From NCBI GenBank assembly GCA_002410925.1, contig DHPR01000033.1, positions 431,364 through 495,363 on the forward strand: a stretch of 64,000 nucleotides of DNA, read 5' to 3'. A model generated the notes under the pieces. That model saw nothing but the letters and a program-made list of their open reading frames with translations. It did not search any database and was not told the origin of the DNA. Source of the stretch: UBA5359 sp002410925 [NCBI: bacterium UBP13_UBA5359] (GTDB lineage Bacteria; UBP13; UBA5359). Shown here piece by piece: positions 33,386 through 41,623 of this stretch (its first letter is position 1; each line of letters opens with the position of its first letter). A program made the translations under genes and the position numbers.

Positions 33386-34591
33386 TTAATCCTTCTCGTT
33401 GACGGCACTGCGCCCGGCAACCAGAGCCTTGGCATAGCCGGCCACGCTGGCCAGGAAGCCGGAGGTCTCCGCTCCGCCTGCAACACCTGCCGACGCTTCG
33501 ACGCTGCCAAGGGCAGCAGCATCCTGACGCCTGGCAGTCAGCGCATCATGGCTGCGCACGTCCTTACTGTTCAGGATCTGCAGAGCCGTATCGGCCGGGC
33601 TCTGGCCGCTCTCGATGGCCGCGGCTATGACGGCCTCCGCTCCCGGACGGGCCAGCGACTGTATCTCTTTGATGCGCAGCCTCTCCGCCTTGACGGCATC
33701 CTGGACGGGATCCCCGGCAGGAGTATCCTCCGGATGCTCTGCTGCAGGCCCTGCAGCCGGTTCTTCCGCGGCAGCCTCAACCGGCGCTTCTTCCGCCGCA
33801 GCCGCTGTGCCTTCGGCGGCAGCCGCTTCCGGCTCCTCCTCCACAGCGGCCCCTTCATCCTGAAGGGCTGCTACCACTTCGCTGGTGGCATTGTTCTCAG
33901 GTGTCATTTCATTCACCTCCTCGCTGACGGCAAACAATGCCGCCGGAATACTCCGTATCTTCGACAAATCAAAGCTGGTCCCGTTGACGACGAGAGACCC
34001 GCCGCCTATGCTGGCGGCCACTCTGACGGCCCCCTCAACCTCATCGGCAAAGCCCTTCTCCACCGCCTCGGCAGCCATCATCCAGGTCTCGTCGTCCATC
34101 AGGTCGGAGAGTTCATCACGGCTTAAGCCGCTGCGCGTCATATAGGCGGCTATAATGGTCTCCTTCACCTGGTCCAGCATCTCCGCCGTCTTGCGCATGT
34201 CCTCCGAGTTACCCGCCGCCATGGTCCAGGGATTGTGGATCATCATCATGGCATTGGATGGCATGACGATCCGGTCCCCTGCCATGGCCACGATAGTGGC
34301 CGCGCTGGCCGCTATGCCGTCTATGCGAACCACTATCTCAGCCGCATGCTGCTTCAGGATATTGAAAATGGCATGAGCCGCAAAGACATCTCCGCCATAA
34401 CTGTTGATGCGCACCGTTACCCGGGAGACGTTCCCCAGGGCCTTCAGGTCGTTCATCAGCGTCTTGGGCGACACCTCATCATCCCAGTAGGCGGAATCGG
34501 CTATGTAGCCGTAGAACATGATCTCCCCTTCGGGATCCCCGCTTGCGTTCTTGACCGCCTTCACATTCCAGAATCTTTTCATATCATCCAT
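33386..34591 (-). CDS. ClpP-like head maturation protease fused to scaffold
   Basis: This protein of about 401 residues has a ClpP/crotonase-fold serine protease at 1-190: INSYGGDVFAAHAIFN, the catalytic Ser in GIAASAATIVAMAG, His in MMMIHNPW and Asp further on (DETWMMAAEAVEKGFADEV). From about 225 an Ala/Glu-rich segment leads into a helical domain (RLRIKEIQSLARPGAEAVIAAAI), which is the scaffolding part. Protease and scaffold in one chain is common in this lineage. The ATG at 34591 overlaps the portal stop and follows GGGAGGTG. Confidence 0.92.
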   Translation of the reverse strand: MDDMKRFWNVKAVKNASGDPEGEIMFYGYIADSAYWDDEVSPKTLMNDLKALGNVSRVTVRINSYGGDVFAAHAIFNILKQHAAEIVVRIDGIAASAATIVAMAGDRIVMPSNAMMMIHNPWTMAAGNSEDMRKTAEMLDQVKETIIAAYMTRSGLSRDELSDLMDDETWMMAAEAVEKGFADEVEGAVRVAASIGGGSLVVNGTSFDLSKIRSIPAALFAVSEEVNEMTPENNATSEVVAALQDEGAAVEEEPEAAAAEGTAAAAEEAPVEAAAEEPAAGPAAEHPEDTPAGDPVQDAVKAERLRIKEIQSLARPGAEAVIAAAIESGQSPADTALQILNSKDVRSHDALTARRQDAAALGSVEASAGVAGGAETSGFLASVAGYAKALVAGRSAVNEKD

Positions 34592-36158
34592 TACCTGCAC
34601 CTCCCGCAGCCGGCGTTCTTGCCGACAGATCGTTCGTGCGCCGCTCCTCAGCAAAGCGCCTGTCCATATTGCTGTCCCAGTCCATGCCGGTAAGCTCGGC
34701 CGTCTCACGCTCCCTGGTGGAAAAGCCTTCCTCAACCCTTACCTTGGCCGCCGTAACTTCCTTCACCGGGTCCACCTGGCCGGCGCTCGGCCCATGCCAG
34801 TCGGCCCTCTGCCAGGCCGCCCGGATAACAGGATCGTCAAAGTATCCGGGGGCATCGATGCGACCCATCAGTATGGCATCGGTCAGCCACTCGCAGTAGA
34901 CAGGGTTGGCAAAATCATCGGCCGTCCAACGGCGCCACATCCGAAAGTAAGCCCACGCCTGCAGCAGGGCCGCCCGGCTGGCGGAATAGCTGGAATTGTA
35001 GCTGTTTACCATCACCTCATAGGGTATGTTCAAGGCCGCGCCGATGCTCTGCAGCACCGCCCGCACGAAGCCCTCAAAGGCCGTGTTGGGCCTGCCGGGA
35101 TTGGCGACGCTTATATCCTCGTTCTCTCCAAGGCCAATAACCGCCCCGCCGCCCAGCTCATAGGTGTTGGGGTTGTCCTCGTCTACCTGGTGCTCTATGG
35201 GGACCGTCTCGCCCAATGGGTTGTCCGGAGTAGTAGACTTAACAAAGACGGTAAACATGCCGGCGACTACCGCGGCCAGCAGCTCCGCCTCGTTGTAGCG
35301 GTCCAGCTGCTTTAGCATCTCCACCACCGGGGCCAGGAAGGGCACGCCGTGATACTGCTCGGCCCGCTCATGCACCACCAGGTGCAGGATATTGCGCCGG
35401 CCGGTATCACCGATAGGAGCAATCCTTGCCCATACGTTACGGCTCTTGCCGATTGGCGCCATGCTGGCCGGGTGCCACCTGGCCACATGATAGGCCAGCA
35501 CCTGCCCGTCATCCCCTATCTCGATACCACGGTCAAGGATACGGCCATTGAAAGTTGCGCCACCCAGAGCCAGATTCTGAACTCCTGCCGTATTGGGATC
35601 GCATACCCTGTCTGCCTCCAGCAGCCGCACCTTCATGGGATACAGCTCCCCGGGCCGGTCGATATACGGCAGCAGGGCGAATGCCTCACCGTTTTGCAGC
35701 CAGGACAACAGCGCCACCTGCTGCAGCTCGGCAAAGGTATTCAACCCTGCGGCATCGCAACTGGTCGTTCCCGCCCATAGCGCCCATTCCCTGTTGACCC
35801 GCCGTGTCCAGTCCGATACCGTCTTGCGGTCCAGCCCCAGCAGATCGGCGTCAGGGTTTGGCCGCAGCACCAGACCGGTGCCGATGGCGTTGATCATAAT
35901 GCGGCTGATCGGCGCCCGACCAAGGGGCGCGTTCATGTAGAGGTCGCGACACCGCTGGCGCAGGGTATAGAGATTATCGCTTATATCTTCCCTGGCGCTG
36001 CCGCTGGAGGACCTCCACCCCTTGCTCCATTGCTTGCTGGTATTGGCCCCGCCTCCGGAGTAGCCGGAGTTGAGGATCTGAATCCTCCTGCGGTCCACCA
36101 GCCGCCGAAAGCCGGCCTTGGGAGACATGGCCGATATGGCTCTGTCAATCACATTCAT
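34584..36158 (-). CDS. Portal protein (lambda gpB family)
   Basis: This protein of about 524 residues matches lambda-type portals: an N-terminal NVIDRAISAMSPKAGFRRLVDRR, then LRQRCRDLYMNAPLGRAPISRI, EWALWAGTTSCDAAGLNTFAELQ and PGRPNTAFEGFVRAVLQSIGAALNIPYEVM (the most conserved stretch). The dodecameric portal forms the DNA gate. Its ATG shares a base with the stop of the small gene before it. Confidence 0.95.
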   Translation of the reverse strand: MNVIDRAISAMSPKAGFRRLVDRRRIQILNSGYSGGGANTSKQWSKGWRSSSGSAREDISDNLYTLRQRCRDLYMNAPLGRAPISRIMINAIGTGLVLRPNPDADLLGLDRKTVSDWTRRVNREWALWAGTTSCDAAGLNTFAELQQVALLSWLQNGEAFALLPYIDRPGELYPMKVRLLEADRVCDPNTAGVQNLALGGATFNGRILDRGIEIGDDGQVLAYHVARWHPASMAPIGKSRNVWARIAPIGDTGRRNILHLVVHERAEQYHGVPFLAPVVEMLKQLDRYNEAELLAAVVAGMFTVFVKSTTPDNPLGETVPIEHQVDEDNPNTYELGGGAVIGLGENEDISVANPGRPNTAFEGFVRAVLQSIGAALNIPYEVMVNSYNSSYSASRAALLQAWAYFRMWRRWTADDFANPVYCEWLTDAILMGRIDAPGYFDDPVIRAAWQRADWHGPSAGQVDPVKEVTAAKVRVEEGFSTRERETAELTGMDWDSNMDRRFAEERRTNDLSARTPAAGGAGNG

Positions 36159-36400
36159 TACAGATCCCTCGGAATGACGCGCATCACTCTGGCGCCACGT
36201 CTGTTGATGCCGGAAGCCGCAGCCGCCAGCTCCTCCACGCGACGCTCCCAATAGGCGATCATATTCCTGATCTCGGTAGCGTTCTCGCGAGTAAGCTGCC
36301 TGGTGCCGATGCGGTAGCTGTTGCCGCTGGCCGCTGCCTCGCTGGCCGCTATCCAGGCATCGAGGTTTCTCTGTGCTATATCAAGAGTAACTCCGCTCAC
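36158..36400 (-). CDS. DUF6148 / gpW-like head-tail connector protein
   Basis: This 80-residue protein has TLDIAQRNLDAWIAASEAAASG, SYRIGTRQLTRENATEIRNMIAYWERRV. This is the pattern of the small gpW-like / DUF6148 proteins found between large terminase and portal. It starts with GTG behind GGGGTGAAGG and overlaps the terminase end by four bases. In lambda, gpW prepares the head for tail joining. Confidence 0.85.
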   Translation of the reverse strand: MSGVTLDIAQRNLDAWIAASEAAASGNSYRIGTRQLTRENATEIRNMIAYWERRVEELAAAASGINRRGARVMRVIPRDL

Positions 36401-38274
36401 ACCTTCACCCCTTTACTCAGCACCCGGCGGCGCTTCGGTGCATCCGGCGTCTGTCCGCCGTTCGTCCCGGCCGCCATCCGGGTATTGGCCGCCGCCCGCT
36501 TCATCCAGTCAGGCCCCAGTATCTTCAGCGCCGCCAGCGAATACACCCGGCAATCAAGCGCCTCGTTCCTGGCATGGCTGGTTTTTTTCAGCCACACATG
36601 ATAAAGCTGGCCCCCGCGCTTGCGCTCGACGCGCTTCTCGGAGGTCAGCCCCTTGAAGTAATCCGTGCCATAGCCCCGCATCCTGCCGTCAGCCATCTCC
36701 GTATCCCGGGGCCAATGGCAGTAAAGCGGCCCTTCATGCTCCGTCGACAGGCAGGATAACAGGGCATCCTTCGCTTGGTCAGCCCCCACCGGGAAGACAG
36801 GAACGTTCCGGGCCTTACCCTGGCGCCTGGCGGCATCCACTATGGGGTGCCCCGGACCGCCCATGCCCTTGATGGCAAATATATACCGCGGCGTCCTTGG
36901 CCGCGTAAAAGCGTAAACCTCGCTGGTGGCAAAGCCTGAGTCCACCGCCGTGCAGGAGATCGGCAGCACCCTGCCGTCCTCGCGCTTGAAAGTGCCGGAC
37001 AGGAACTCATCCAGGCTGCGCCACACCGCCGCCCTGTAAGGATCCCCATGCAGCACCGCATACATAATGCCCCAGCTCTGTGTGCCCTCTCCCCAGCCGA
37101 CCACCTCAACTTCAAGGCGATCAGCCTGCACATCAACACCGGCCGTCAGCAGCAGGACATCGGCAGGAACGTCGGCATCGTAGTAATGGCGCCGCTGCTC
37201 CAGGACCTCCTCGCCCAGCTCCTCGCCTTCCTCTTTCCAGACCTCGGCAAGGCGGGTGTTTATAAAGACCTTCAGGTTCTCAGGATCACCCTGAGCATCC
37301 TTCCACTCCTTAATGAGCGTCTCCCAGGGGATCCAGGGCGATGCCATAGCGTTCAGGTGATAGCCTTTTACATCGGCGACATCGGCCTCCGCAACCCAGC
37401 GGCCTTCCCTGGCCTTCCACGCCAGTTCACTGTGCAGCGTGCCGCAGGCCTCGCAGGCCATTGACACCGTCTCAAAATCCAGCCGGCCCCACTCGTAAGT
37501 GTTCAGCTCACCGCATGACGGGCAGGGCACCATCCAGCGTTCCTTCGACGAGCGCTCATACTCTGCCGCCACAGTGCTGGTATCGTCCGTAGGCGTTGAG
37601 GTCAGCACCGTTTTTCTGTTCCAGAAGTTGCTCTGGCGCTTCTCCGCCAGTCCCAGCGGAGATCCTTCCTTGCCGGCCGTCTCCGGGTATCTGTCTATCT
37701 CATCGGCCAGCAGTGCCCTGGCCGGCCTCGCCGCCAGACCTACAGGAGAATTTGCCCCCACCATAACGACAAATCCTCCGGGGAAGTATTTCCGGAGGAT
37801 TGTATTCTCGCTATCCTTGGCCTTTGCCGGCGGCATGATCTCCGCCAGCACCGGCACATCCCGCAGCATGGGATCCAAACGTTCCTTGCTATAGTCCCTG
37901 GCAAGCTGATCCGTCGGCTCCAGCACGATAATCGTCGAAGGGTCGTTATGGACCACATAGCCGATGATGTTCAAGATCATCTCCGTCTTGCCCACCTGGG
38001 CTGAGAACATCAGGACAATCTTCCGCACCAGCGGGTCCGTATAAGCATCCATCGGCTCCCGAAGGTATGGCGTCCTGTCCGTACTCCACGGCCCGGGCTC
38101 GACGGACGTATCCGGCAGGATCCTGTAGCGGTCCGCCCATTCCGATACCGTCAGCATCGGCGGCGGCGCCACCATGGCTGCCAGAGTATGGACCAGCTCC
38201 CGTGTATTCTCCGGGGCAGGCCCCTTATTTACCGATCCGCTGTCTGCGGGCAGATTTGATTTTCGCTCCATCAT
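36397..38274 (-). CDS. Terminase large subunit (lambda gpA / GpA family)
   Basis: This 625-residue protein matches GpA terminases: TVSEWADRYRILPDTSVEPGPW at the start, ATPase region VLMFSAQVGKTEMILNIIGY, LEPTDQLARDYSKERL, the zinc-like CPSCGELNTYEW ... CEACG, and nuclease-domain residues near TAVDSGFATSEVYAF. It packages DNA and, in lambda-type phages, cuts at cos. It overlaps the small subunit gene by 50 bases. Confidence 0.95.
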   Translation of the reverse strand: MMERKSNLPADSGSVNKGPAPENTRELVHTLAAMVAPPPMLTVSEWADRYRILPDTSVEPGPWSTDRTPYLREPMDAYTDPLVRKIVLMFSAQVGKTEMILNIIGYVVHNDPSTIIVLEPTDQLARDYSKERLDPMLRDVPVLAEIMPPAKAKDSENTILRKYFPGGFVVMVGANSPVGLAARPARALLADEIDRYPETAGKEGSPLGLAEKRQSNFWNRKTVLTSTPTDDTSTVAAEYERSSKERWMVPCPSCGELNTYEWGRLDFETVSMACEACGTLHSELAWKAREGRWVAEADVADVKGYHLNAMASPWIPWETLIKEWKDAQGDPENLKVFINTRLAEVWKEEGEELGEEVLEQRRHYYDADVPADVLLLTAGVDVQADRLEVEVVGWGEGTQSWGIMYAVLHGDPYRAAVWRSLDEFLSGTFKREDGRVLPISCTAVDSGFATSEVYAFTRPRTPRYIFAIKGMGGPGHPIVDAARRQGKARNVPVFPVGADQAKDALLSCLSTEHEGPLYCHWPRDTEMADGRMRGYGTDYFKGLTSEKRVERKRGGQLYHVWLKKTSHARNEALDCRVYSLAALKILGPDWMKRAAANTRMAAGTNGGQTPDAPKRRRVLSKGVKV

Positions 38275-39055
38275 ACTTGGCCATCTCCGCCAGGGCCGCC
38301 GTCGTCTCCCCCTCGATCATCTTCAGGATATCCCCCGGCTTATCGTAGCCGGTCATATCAGCCAGGCGTTTCGCCAGCTTGGTTCCCACCGCCAGAATGC
38401 GGTTACGGAAAGCGATCTGCATATCCCCCAAGGCCCGGATGATATCCTCCCGGTGGTGCAGCTCCCCTTCACGCTCCAGCCGTTCCAGTTCCGCCAGCTT
38501 GGCCTTCTCCTTCTTCTCCAGCGCCTGATACTTGGAAAAGAGCATCGGCCAGGGCAACGCCATATCCGCTTCGGTAAACTCGGCGCAGATGTTGTCCTTG
38601 CCGGCTAACATCTGCTTCAGCCGCAGGGCCGTTTCCTCGTCAGTCAGATCCTCAGGCCGTTCCCCCGGCAACTCGCCCAGGCGGTTGTTATTATGGGCCG
38701 TCCTGGTCATTAAAAAAGCGTCCCGGGCCTCCGGCCAACGCACCTTATTCTGCGTCACACCGATGCGTCCAGAATCGATCGCCCTGCGAACCGCAGTTTC
38801 ACTGATATCCATACGCTTGGCAAACTCGCGACGGCTGATCAATTCAGGCGTTTCGGAGATTTCCGGCAGGCCGCTTTTTTCTCCAGGTGCGAACTGCGAA
38901 CCAGAAAAACTTTCCACGCCTGCAGAGATTTTGCGCCTCGCCGCACCCGCCCGCCGGCTTGCCCCGGAAGGACCCGCGGCCTCTGCCTCACTCCCTGGCC
39001 GTTTCAGCCCCCGCTTCTGTATCTCCCGATCCAGTTGTTCCTTCAGGTCCGCCAT
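38225..39055 (-). CDS. Terminase small subunit (Nu1-like)
   Basis: This 276-residue protein carries a winged-helix DNA-binding region at about 70-105 (ISRREFAKRMDISETAVRRAIDSG). A helical middle follows with KYQALEKKEKAKLAELERLEREG, as in Nu1-type small terminases that bind cos, then a C-terminal part that would contact the large subunit. The N-terminal 50 residues are basic and low in complexity. Length exceeds lambda Nu1 (181). Confidence 0.88.
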   Translation of the reverse strand: MADLKEQLDREIQKRGLKRPGSEAEAAGPSGASRRAGAARRKISAGVESFSGSQFAPGEKSGLPEISETPELISRREFAKRMDISETAVRRAIDSGRIGVTQNKVRWPEARDAFLMTRTAHNNNRLGELPGERPEDLTDEETALRLKQMLAGKDNICAEFTEADMALPWPMLFSKYQALEKKEKAKLAELERLEREGELHHREDIIRALGDMQIAFRNRILAVGTKLAKRLADMTGYDKPGDILKMIEGETTAALAEMAKYDGAKIKSARRQRIGK

Positions 39056-39317
39056 CTACCACATCCAACATCTCCCGCATGGACAGCAATTCATCGTTAG
39101 TAAAAGAGGACAGGTCTTCCCCGTCCTCATCGTTCTCTCCTGGGTTTATATCGGAGAGATAGTGCCATAGTATTTTAAGAGCCGTCGCATTGCCTTTCAT
39201 TGCCAGCAGGATAGTCGCTTGAACTACAAGTTCGCCCCAGGTGCGTCCTTCCCGGTCCTTGGGGCTGGCCTTGCCTATCTCATTACGAAGCAGGTCCGCA
39301 AGGGACGTCACTCTCAA
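38988..39317 (-). CDS. Small packaging-region protein of unknown function
   Basis: This 109-residue protein starts with TTG or GTG just upstream of 39311 inside the end of the methyltransferase gene. The first 60 residues are ordered (ADLLRNEIGKASPKDREGRT, ILLAMKGNATALKILWHYL); the end is acidic and Gly-rich. It resembles DUF5681-type phage proteins in size and position before the terminase. Not firmly assigned. Confidence 0.6.
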   Translation of the reverse strand: MRVTSLADLLRNEIGKASPKDREGRTWGELVVQATILLAMKGNATALKILWHYLSDINPGENDEDGEDLSSFTNDELLSMREMLDVVDGGPEGTTGSGDTEAGAETARE

Positions 39318-40614
39318 TCACTGCTTTCTTCCCTGTAAACTGCTCCCAACGTTTTACTATGGCATCGCAATACTTTGGATCAAGCTCTATCGTATAGCAG
39401 GATCTTCCCATCTGCTCACAGGCCATGAGTGTGCTGCCGGATCCGCCAAAGGCATCCAGGACGATGTCGCCCTTCTCGGAATTCTTGCGCAGCGCCCGTT
39501 CCGCCAGGCGGACCGGTTTCTGCGTCGGATGAATATACTGCGCGGTGTTATCTCGATGCTGATACCAGACGTCGAACAGCTCTTCGAACTGCTCCACAAA
39601 CGAGGGATAATCCAGGTTGAAGACGTCCTTCAGATTGCGTATCGTCGATGAACGGTAGTGCTTATGTCCATCTTTCCAGCCGACCATGCATGGCTCATAC
39701 ATGCGATGGTAATCCTGACCACGGCTGAAGATCATATTCTCCTTCAGCCAGATGATAATCTGACTCATATACCAGCGGCTATTCTCCCACGCCTGCCGGT
39801 TTAAACTGTTATTCTTGTTGGCAAACCACCAGTAGATAGTTACATCGTCCGTGCTGTGCTCATACATATTCCATAGCACCCGGCTATAGAACTGCAGGCA
39901 GTCATCGTCAGATAGATTGTCGTTGAATATCTGGCCGCCTGTGCCGCCGTATTTCTCGGAATCGTAATCCAGACCGGCCGGACTACGGTAGTTCACGTTA
40001 TACGGTGGATCGGTGAAGATCAGCCTGGCCAGTTGCCCCTGCATCAACCTGGCGTAATCCTCCGGATCTGTAGCATCTCCACAAAGCAACAGATGCTTGC
40101 CCAGGATATATAGATCACCAGGCTTCGTTACTGGCTCCTCGATGGCGGCAACCTCCGCATCGGCATCAAAGCCATCCTCCTGGACCTCCGGCTCATTCCG
40201 CATGCCCAGAAGCTCCTCGATCTCACCTTCGGTATATCCGGCAATGCCAAGGTCCAGCCCACCGGACTGAAGCTCCTCCAGAACGTCAATCAAGCTACCG
40301 CGATCATCCTGCCCCTGCAGCTTGTTAGCGGCCAGCAGCCGTGCCAGGTGGGTCTCCTCATCGTAATCCACCACAGAAACGTCTGCTTCCTCATATCCTA
40401 GATCCAACAACACCTTTACCCGTAAGTGACCAGATACCAGTAAGCCGTTCCGGCGGTTCCAGACGATAGGGTCAAAGTAGTCATGCTCGAGCGATAATGC
40501 CAGGGATTGCCACTCCGATGTTCCCGGATCCGGATGCCGACGAGGGTTCCGTGGGTGCGCTTCTAACTCAGAGAGTCGCTTGCGCTCAATACAAATTGTT
40601 GCTGTCTTTGACAT
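39283..40614 (-). CDS. ParB/Srx-domain DNA methyltransferase (DPPY amino-MTase)
   Basis: This 443-residue protein has a ParB/Srx-like N-terminal domain at about 10-115 (ELEAHPRNPRRHPDPGT, IVWNRRNGLLVSGHLRVKVL). A beta-class N6-adenine/N4-cytosine methyltransferase follows, with catalytic TDPPYNVNYR near 225 and the SAM-binding DAFGGSGSTLMACEQMGR near the C-terminus. The ParB part has no HTH partition domain. The gene lies between HNH and terminase genes and probably modifies phage DNA before packaging. A GGAGATGA RBS precedes the ATG. Confidence 0.92.
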   Translation of the reverse strand: MSKTATICIERKRLSELEAHPRNPRRHPDPGTSEWQSLALSLEHDYFDPIVWNRRNGLLVSGHLRVKVLLDLGYEEADVSVVDYDEETHLARLLAANKLQGQDDRGSLIDVLEELQSGGLDLGIAGYTEGEIEELLGMRNEPEVQEDGFDADAEVAAIEEPVTKPGDLYILGKHLLLCGDATDPEDYARLMQGQLARLIFTDPPYNVNYRSPAGLDYDSEKYGGTGGQIFNDNLSDDDCLQFYSRVLWNMYEHSTDDVTIYWWFANKNNSLNRQAWENSRWYMSQIIIWLKENMIFSRGQDYHRMYEPCMVGWKDGHKHYRSSTIRNLKDVFNLDYPSFVEQFEELFDVWYQHRDNTAQYIHPTQKPVRLAERALRKNSEKGDIVLDAFGGSGSTLMACEQMGRSCYTIELDPKYCDAIVKRWEQFTGKKAVIESDVPCGPAS

Positions 40615-40841
40615 ACGATCATCTCCAAAACAAGCCTACCAATCTGGCCGTTATGCACCTTTGCATGGCATTCAAAACATAAGTTTATGAGATTATCCTC
40701 TACATCACTCCCACGAGCTCCTCGGCTACGGATATGATGGACATGAAACGTCGTATTCACCCTCTGGCAGTGTTCACAGTAGTTACGCCGAGCAGCCTCT
40801 ATGTTCTTTCTACTGCGATATGTTTTAGGTTTAGGTATCAT
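40563..40841 (-). CDS. HNH endonuclease
   Basis: This 92-residue protein has the HNH layout: CEHCQRVNTTFHVHHIRSRG (CxxC and HH), then DVEDNLINLCFECHAKVHNG (N, CxxC and H). HNH proteins next to terminase genes assist cos cleavage and packaging in HK97-like phages. It is the first gene after the promoter and terminator region at 40852-40965, and so opens the late operon. Confidence 0.9.
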   Translation of the reverse strand: MIPKPKTYRSRKNIEAARRNYCEHCQRVNTTFHVHHIRSRGARGSDVEDNLINLCFECHAKVHNGQIGRLVLEMIVCQRQQQFVLSASDSLS

Positions 40842-40851
40842 TCATCCAACC

Positions 40852-40886
40852 AAAACAAAACCGCCCGAGGTTTCCCCGGACGGCTT
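40852..40886 (-). terminator. Rho-independent terminator between the late promoter and HNH gene
   Basis: A 13-pair stem (arms 40874-40886 and 40858-40870, with three G-U pairs) with a three-base loop is followed on the minus strand by UUUUGUUUU. It lies downstream of the promoter at 40937-40965, hence inside the late leader as well as after the replication genes. Confidence 0.8.
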
Positions 40887-40936
40887 CAGACACTTCTTGT
40901 TTTAATTTTACGCTTGTCAAGTATTAACTTGTTTTC

Positions 40937-40965
40937 AAAATATCACTTACCCTTAGGCTTGTCAA
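40937..40965 (-). promoter_or_regulatory. Late-operon promoter candidate with repeated TTGACAAGC element
   Basis: On the minus strand TTGACA (40960-40965) is followed after 17 bases by TATTTT (40937-40942). The element CTTGACAAGC(C/G)TAA occurs here and again 45 bases downstream (from 40921 leftwards), where no -10 box follows; the second copy may be an operator. Confidence 0.6.
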
Positions 40966-41191
40966 GCATTCGCCTGGCAGCTTCAAAGAATTCTTCTCTC
41001 CGACGCTGTAACCGTCGCAGTCTTGAGATATCAGTTGCTATTGCCCGTTGATTATCCAAATACTCTTCCCACTCTTTCCCGGTAGGCTGCTTATCGTCTC
41101 CCTTTAACGGGATGGGACATATAGCAGTGCCCTTACATCGAGCCCTATCATACCCACCACATCCGGAACAGTTGTCGCATGCCTTCCTCAC
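40943..41191 (-). CDS. Small cysteine-rich phage protein
   Basis: This protein of about 82 residues begins with GTG seven bases after GGAGGT. It has four Cys-rich positions (KACDNCSGCGGYDRARCKGTAIC) that suggest a zinc site, followed by a helical, basic C-terminus (DISRLRRLQRRREEFFEAARR). The longer upstream frame is the neighbouring membrane protein gene out of phase. It resembles small DNA-binding early proteins; function unknown. Confidence 0.6.
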   Translation of the reverse strand: MRKACDNCSGCGGYDRARCKGTAICPIPLKGDDKQPTGKEWEEYLDNQRAIATDISRLRRLQRRREEFFEAARRMLDKPKGK

Positions 41192-41195
41192 AAAC

Positions 41196-41402
41196 CTACC
41201 TCCAACGCAATAATCCCCATATAGCCAAGAGCAGATATACTGCAAACAAAACAGCCTGAGCATAGAGCCCACGGCCGAAATCAATGATGCACCATATAGC
41301 ATTTGTTACCAGCCAGATAACAAAGCAGATCCTCTTCTGGTAGATATTTAAAACAACTCCTGCGATCGATAAGCCGGTTACTGCCCAATGCCAGTTATCC
41401 AT
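41196..41402 (-). CDS. Small membrane protein, PnuC/NMN-transporter-like fragment
   Basis: This 68-residue protein has two to three membrane helices: WAVTGLSIAGVVLNI, ICFVIWLVTNAIWCIIDFGRGL and QAVLFAVYLLLAIWGLLRWR. The W.. N..W..iD...gly.qa.lf..y..l...G..rW pattern is like one repeat of PnuC nicotinamide transporters. Phages carry such short forms; activity is unknown. Confidence 0.65.
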   Translation of the reverse strand: MDNWHWAVTGLSIAGVVLNIYQKRICFVIWLVTNAIWCIIDFGRGLYAQAVLFAVYLLLAIWGLLRWR

Positions 41403-41405
41403 ACT

Positions 41406-41618
41406 TTACTCCTCTATCAAAGGGCAAAATTCGCACTTGTCGTGACCGGGCAATATATCGTCCGGGTTATATCCTAAGCCCTGGCAGATTTTAGAAGACA
41501 CGCCAGAGCCATGAGCAAAGATATCTTTTACCGCAGACCAGCGCAACTGATCTTTGCCAGTTGTCACCGGATGCTTTACGACATGCTCAACGAGGTCACG
41601 GCAATCGAAACTCTCAAT
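41406..41618 (-). CDS. Small early protein without ATG/GTG/TTG start (candidate)
   Basis: A frame of about 70 codons, open from a stop near 41670, reads RDLVEHVVKHPVTTGKDQLR, GSGVSSKICQGLGYNPDDIL, then DKCEFCPLIEE before TAA at 41406. It fits neatly between the DnaC-like gene and the small membrane gene and has protein character, with a CxxC. There is no ATG, GTG or TTG before the conserved-looking part; ATT at 41618 or ATA at 41627 (overlapping the DnaC stop) are the best starts. A rare start codon is therefore likely. Confidence 0.5.
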   Translation of the reverse strand: MESFDCRDLVEHVVKHPVTTGKDQLRWSAVKDIFAHGSGVSSKICQGLGYNPDDILPGHDKCEFCPLIEE

Positions 41619-41623
41619 ACCGT

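Noticed and set aside
33700-33860. Imperfect GC-rich repeats as a recombination or CRISPR-like array
   Set aside because: They encode the Ala/Glu-rich linker of the protease-scaffold protein; no regular spacers. No CRISPR array was seen in the window.
39283-40614. Phage partition protein ParB acting on the parS-like sites
   Set aside because: Only the N-terminal ParB/Srx fold is present and the rest is a methyltransferase; there is no HTH domain and no ParA gene nearby, so it cannot by itself be the binding protein.
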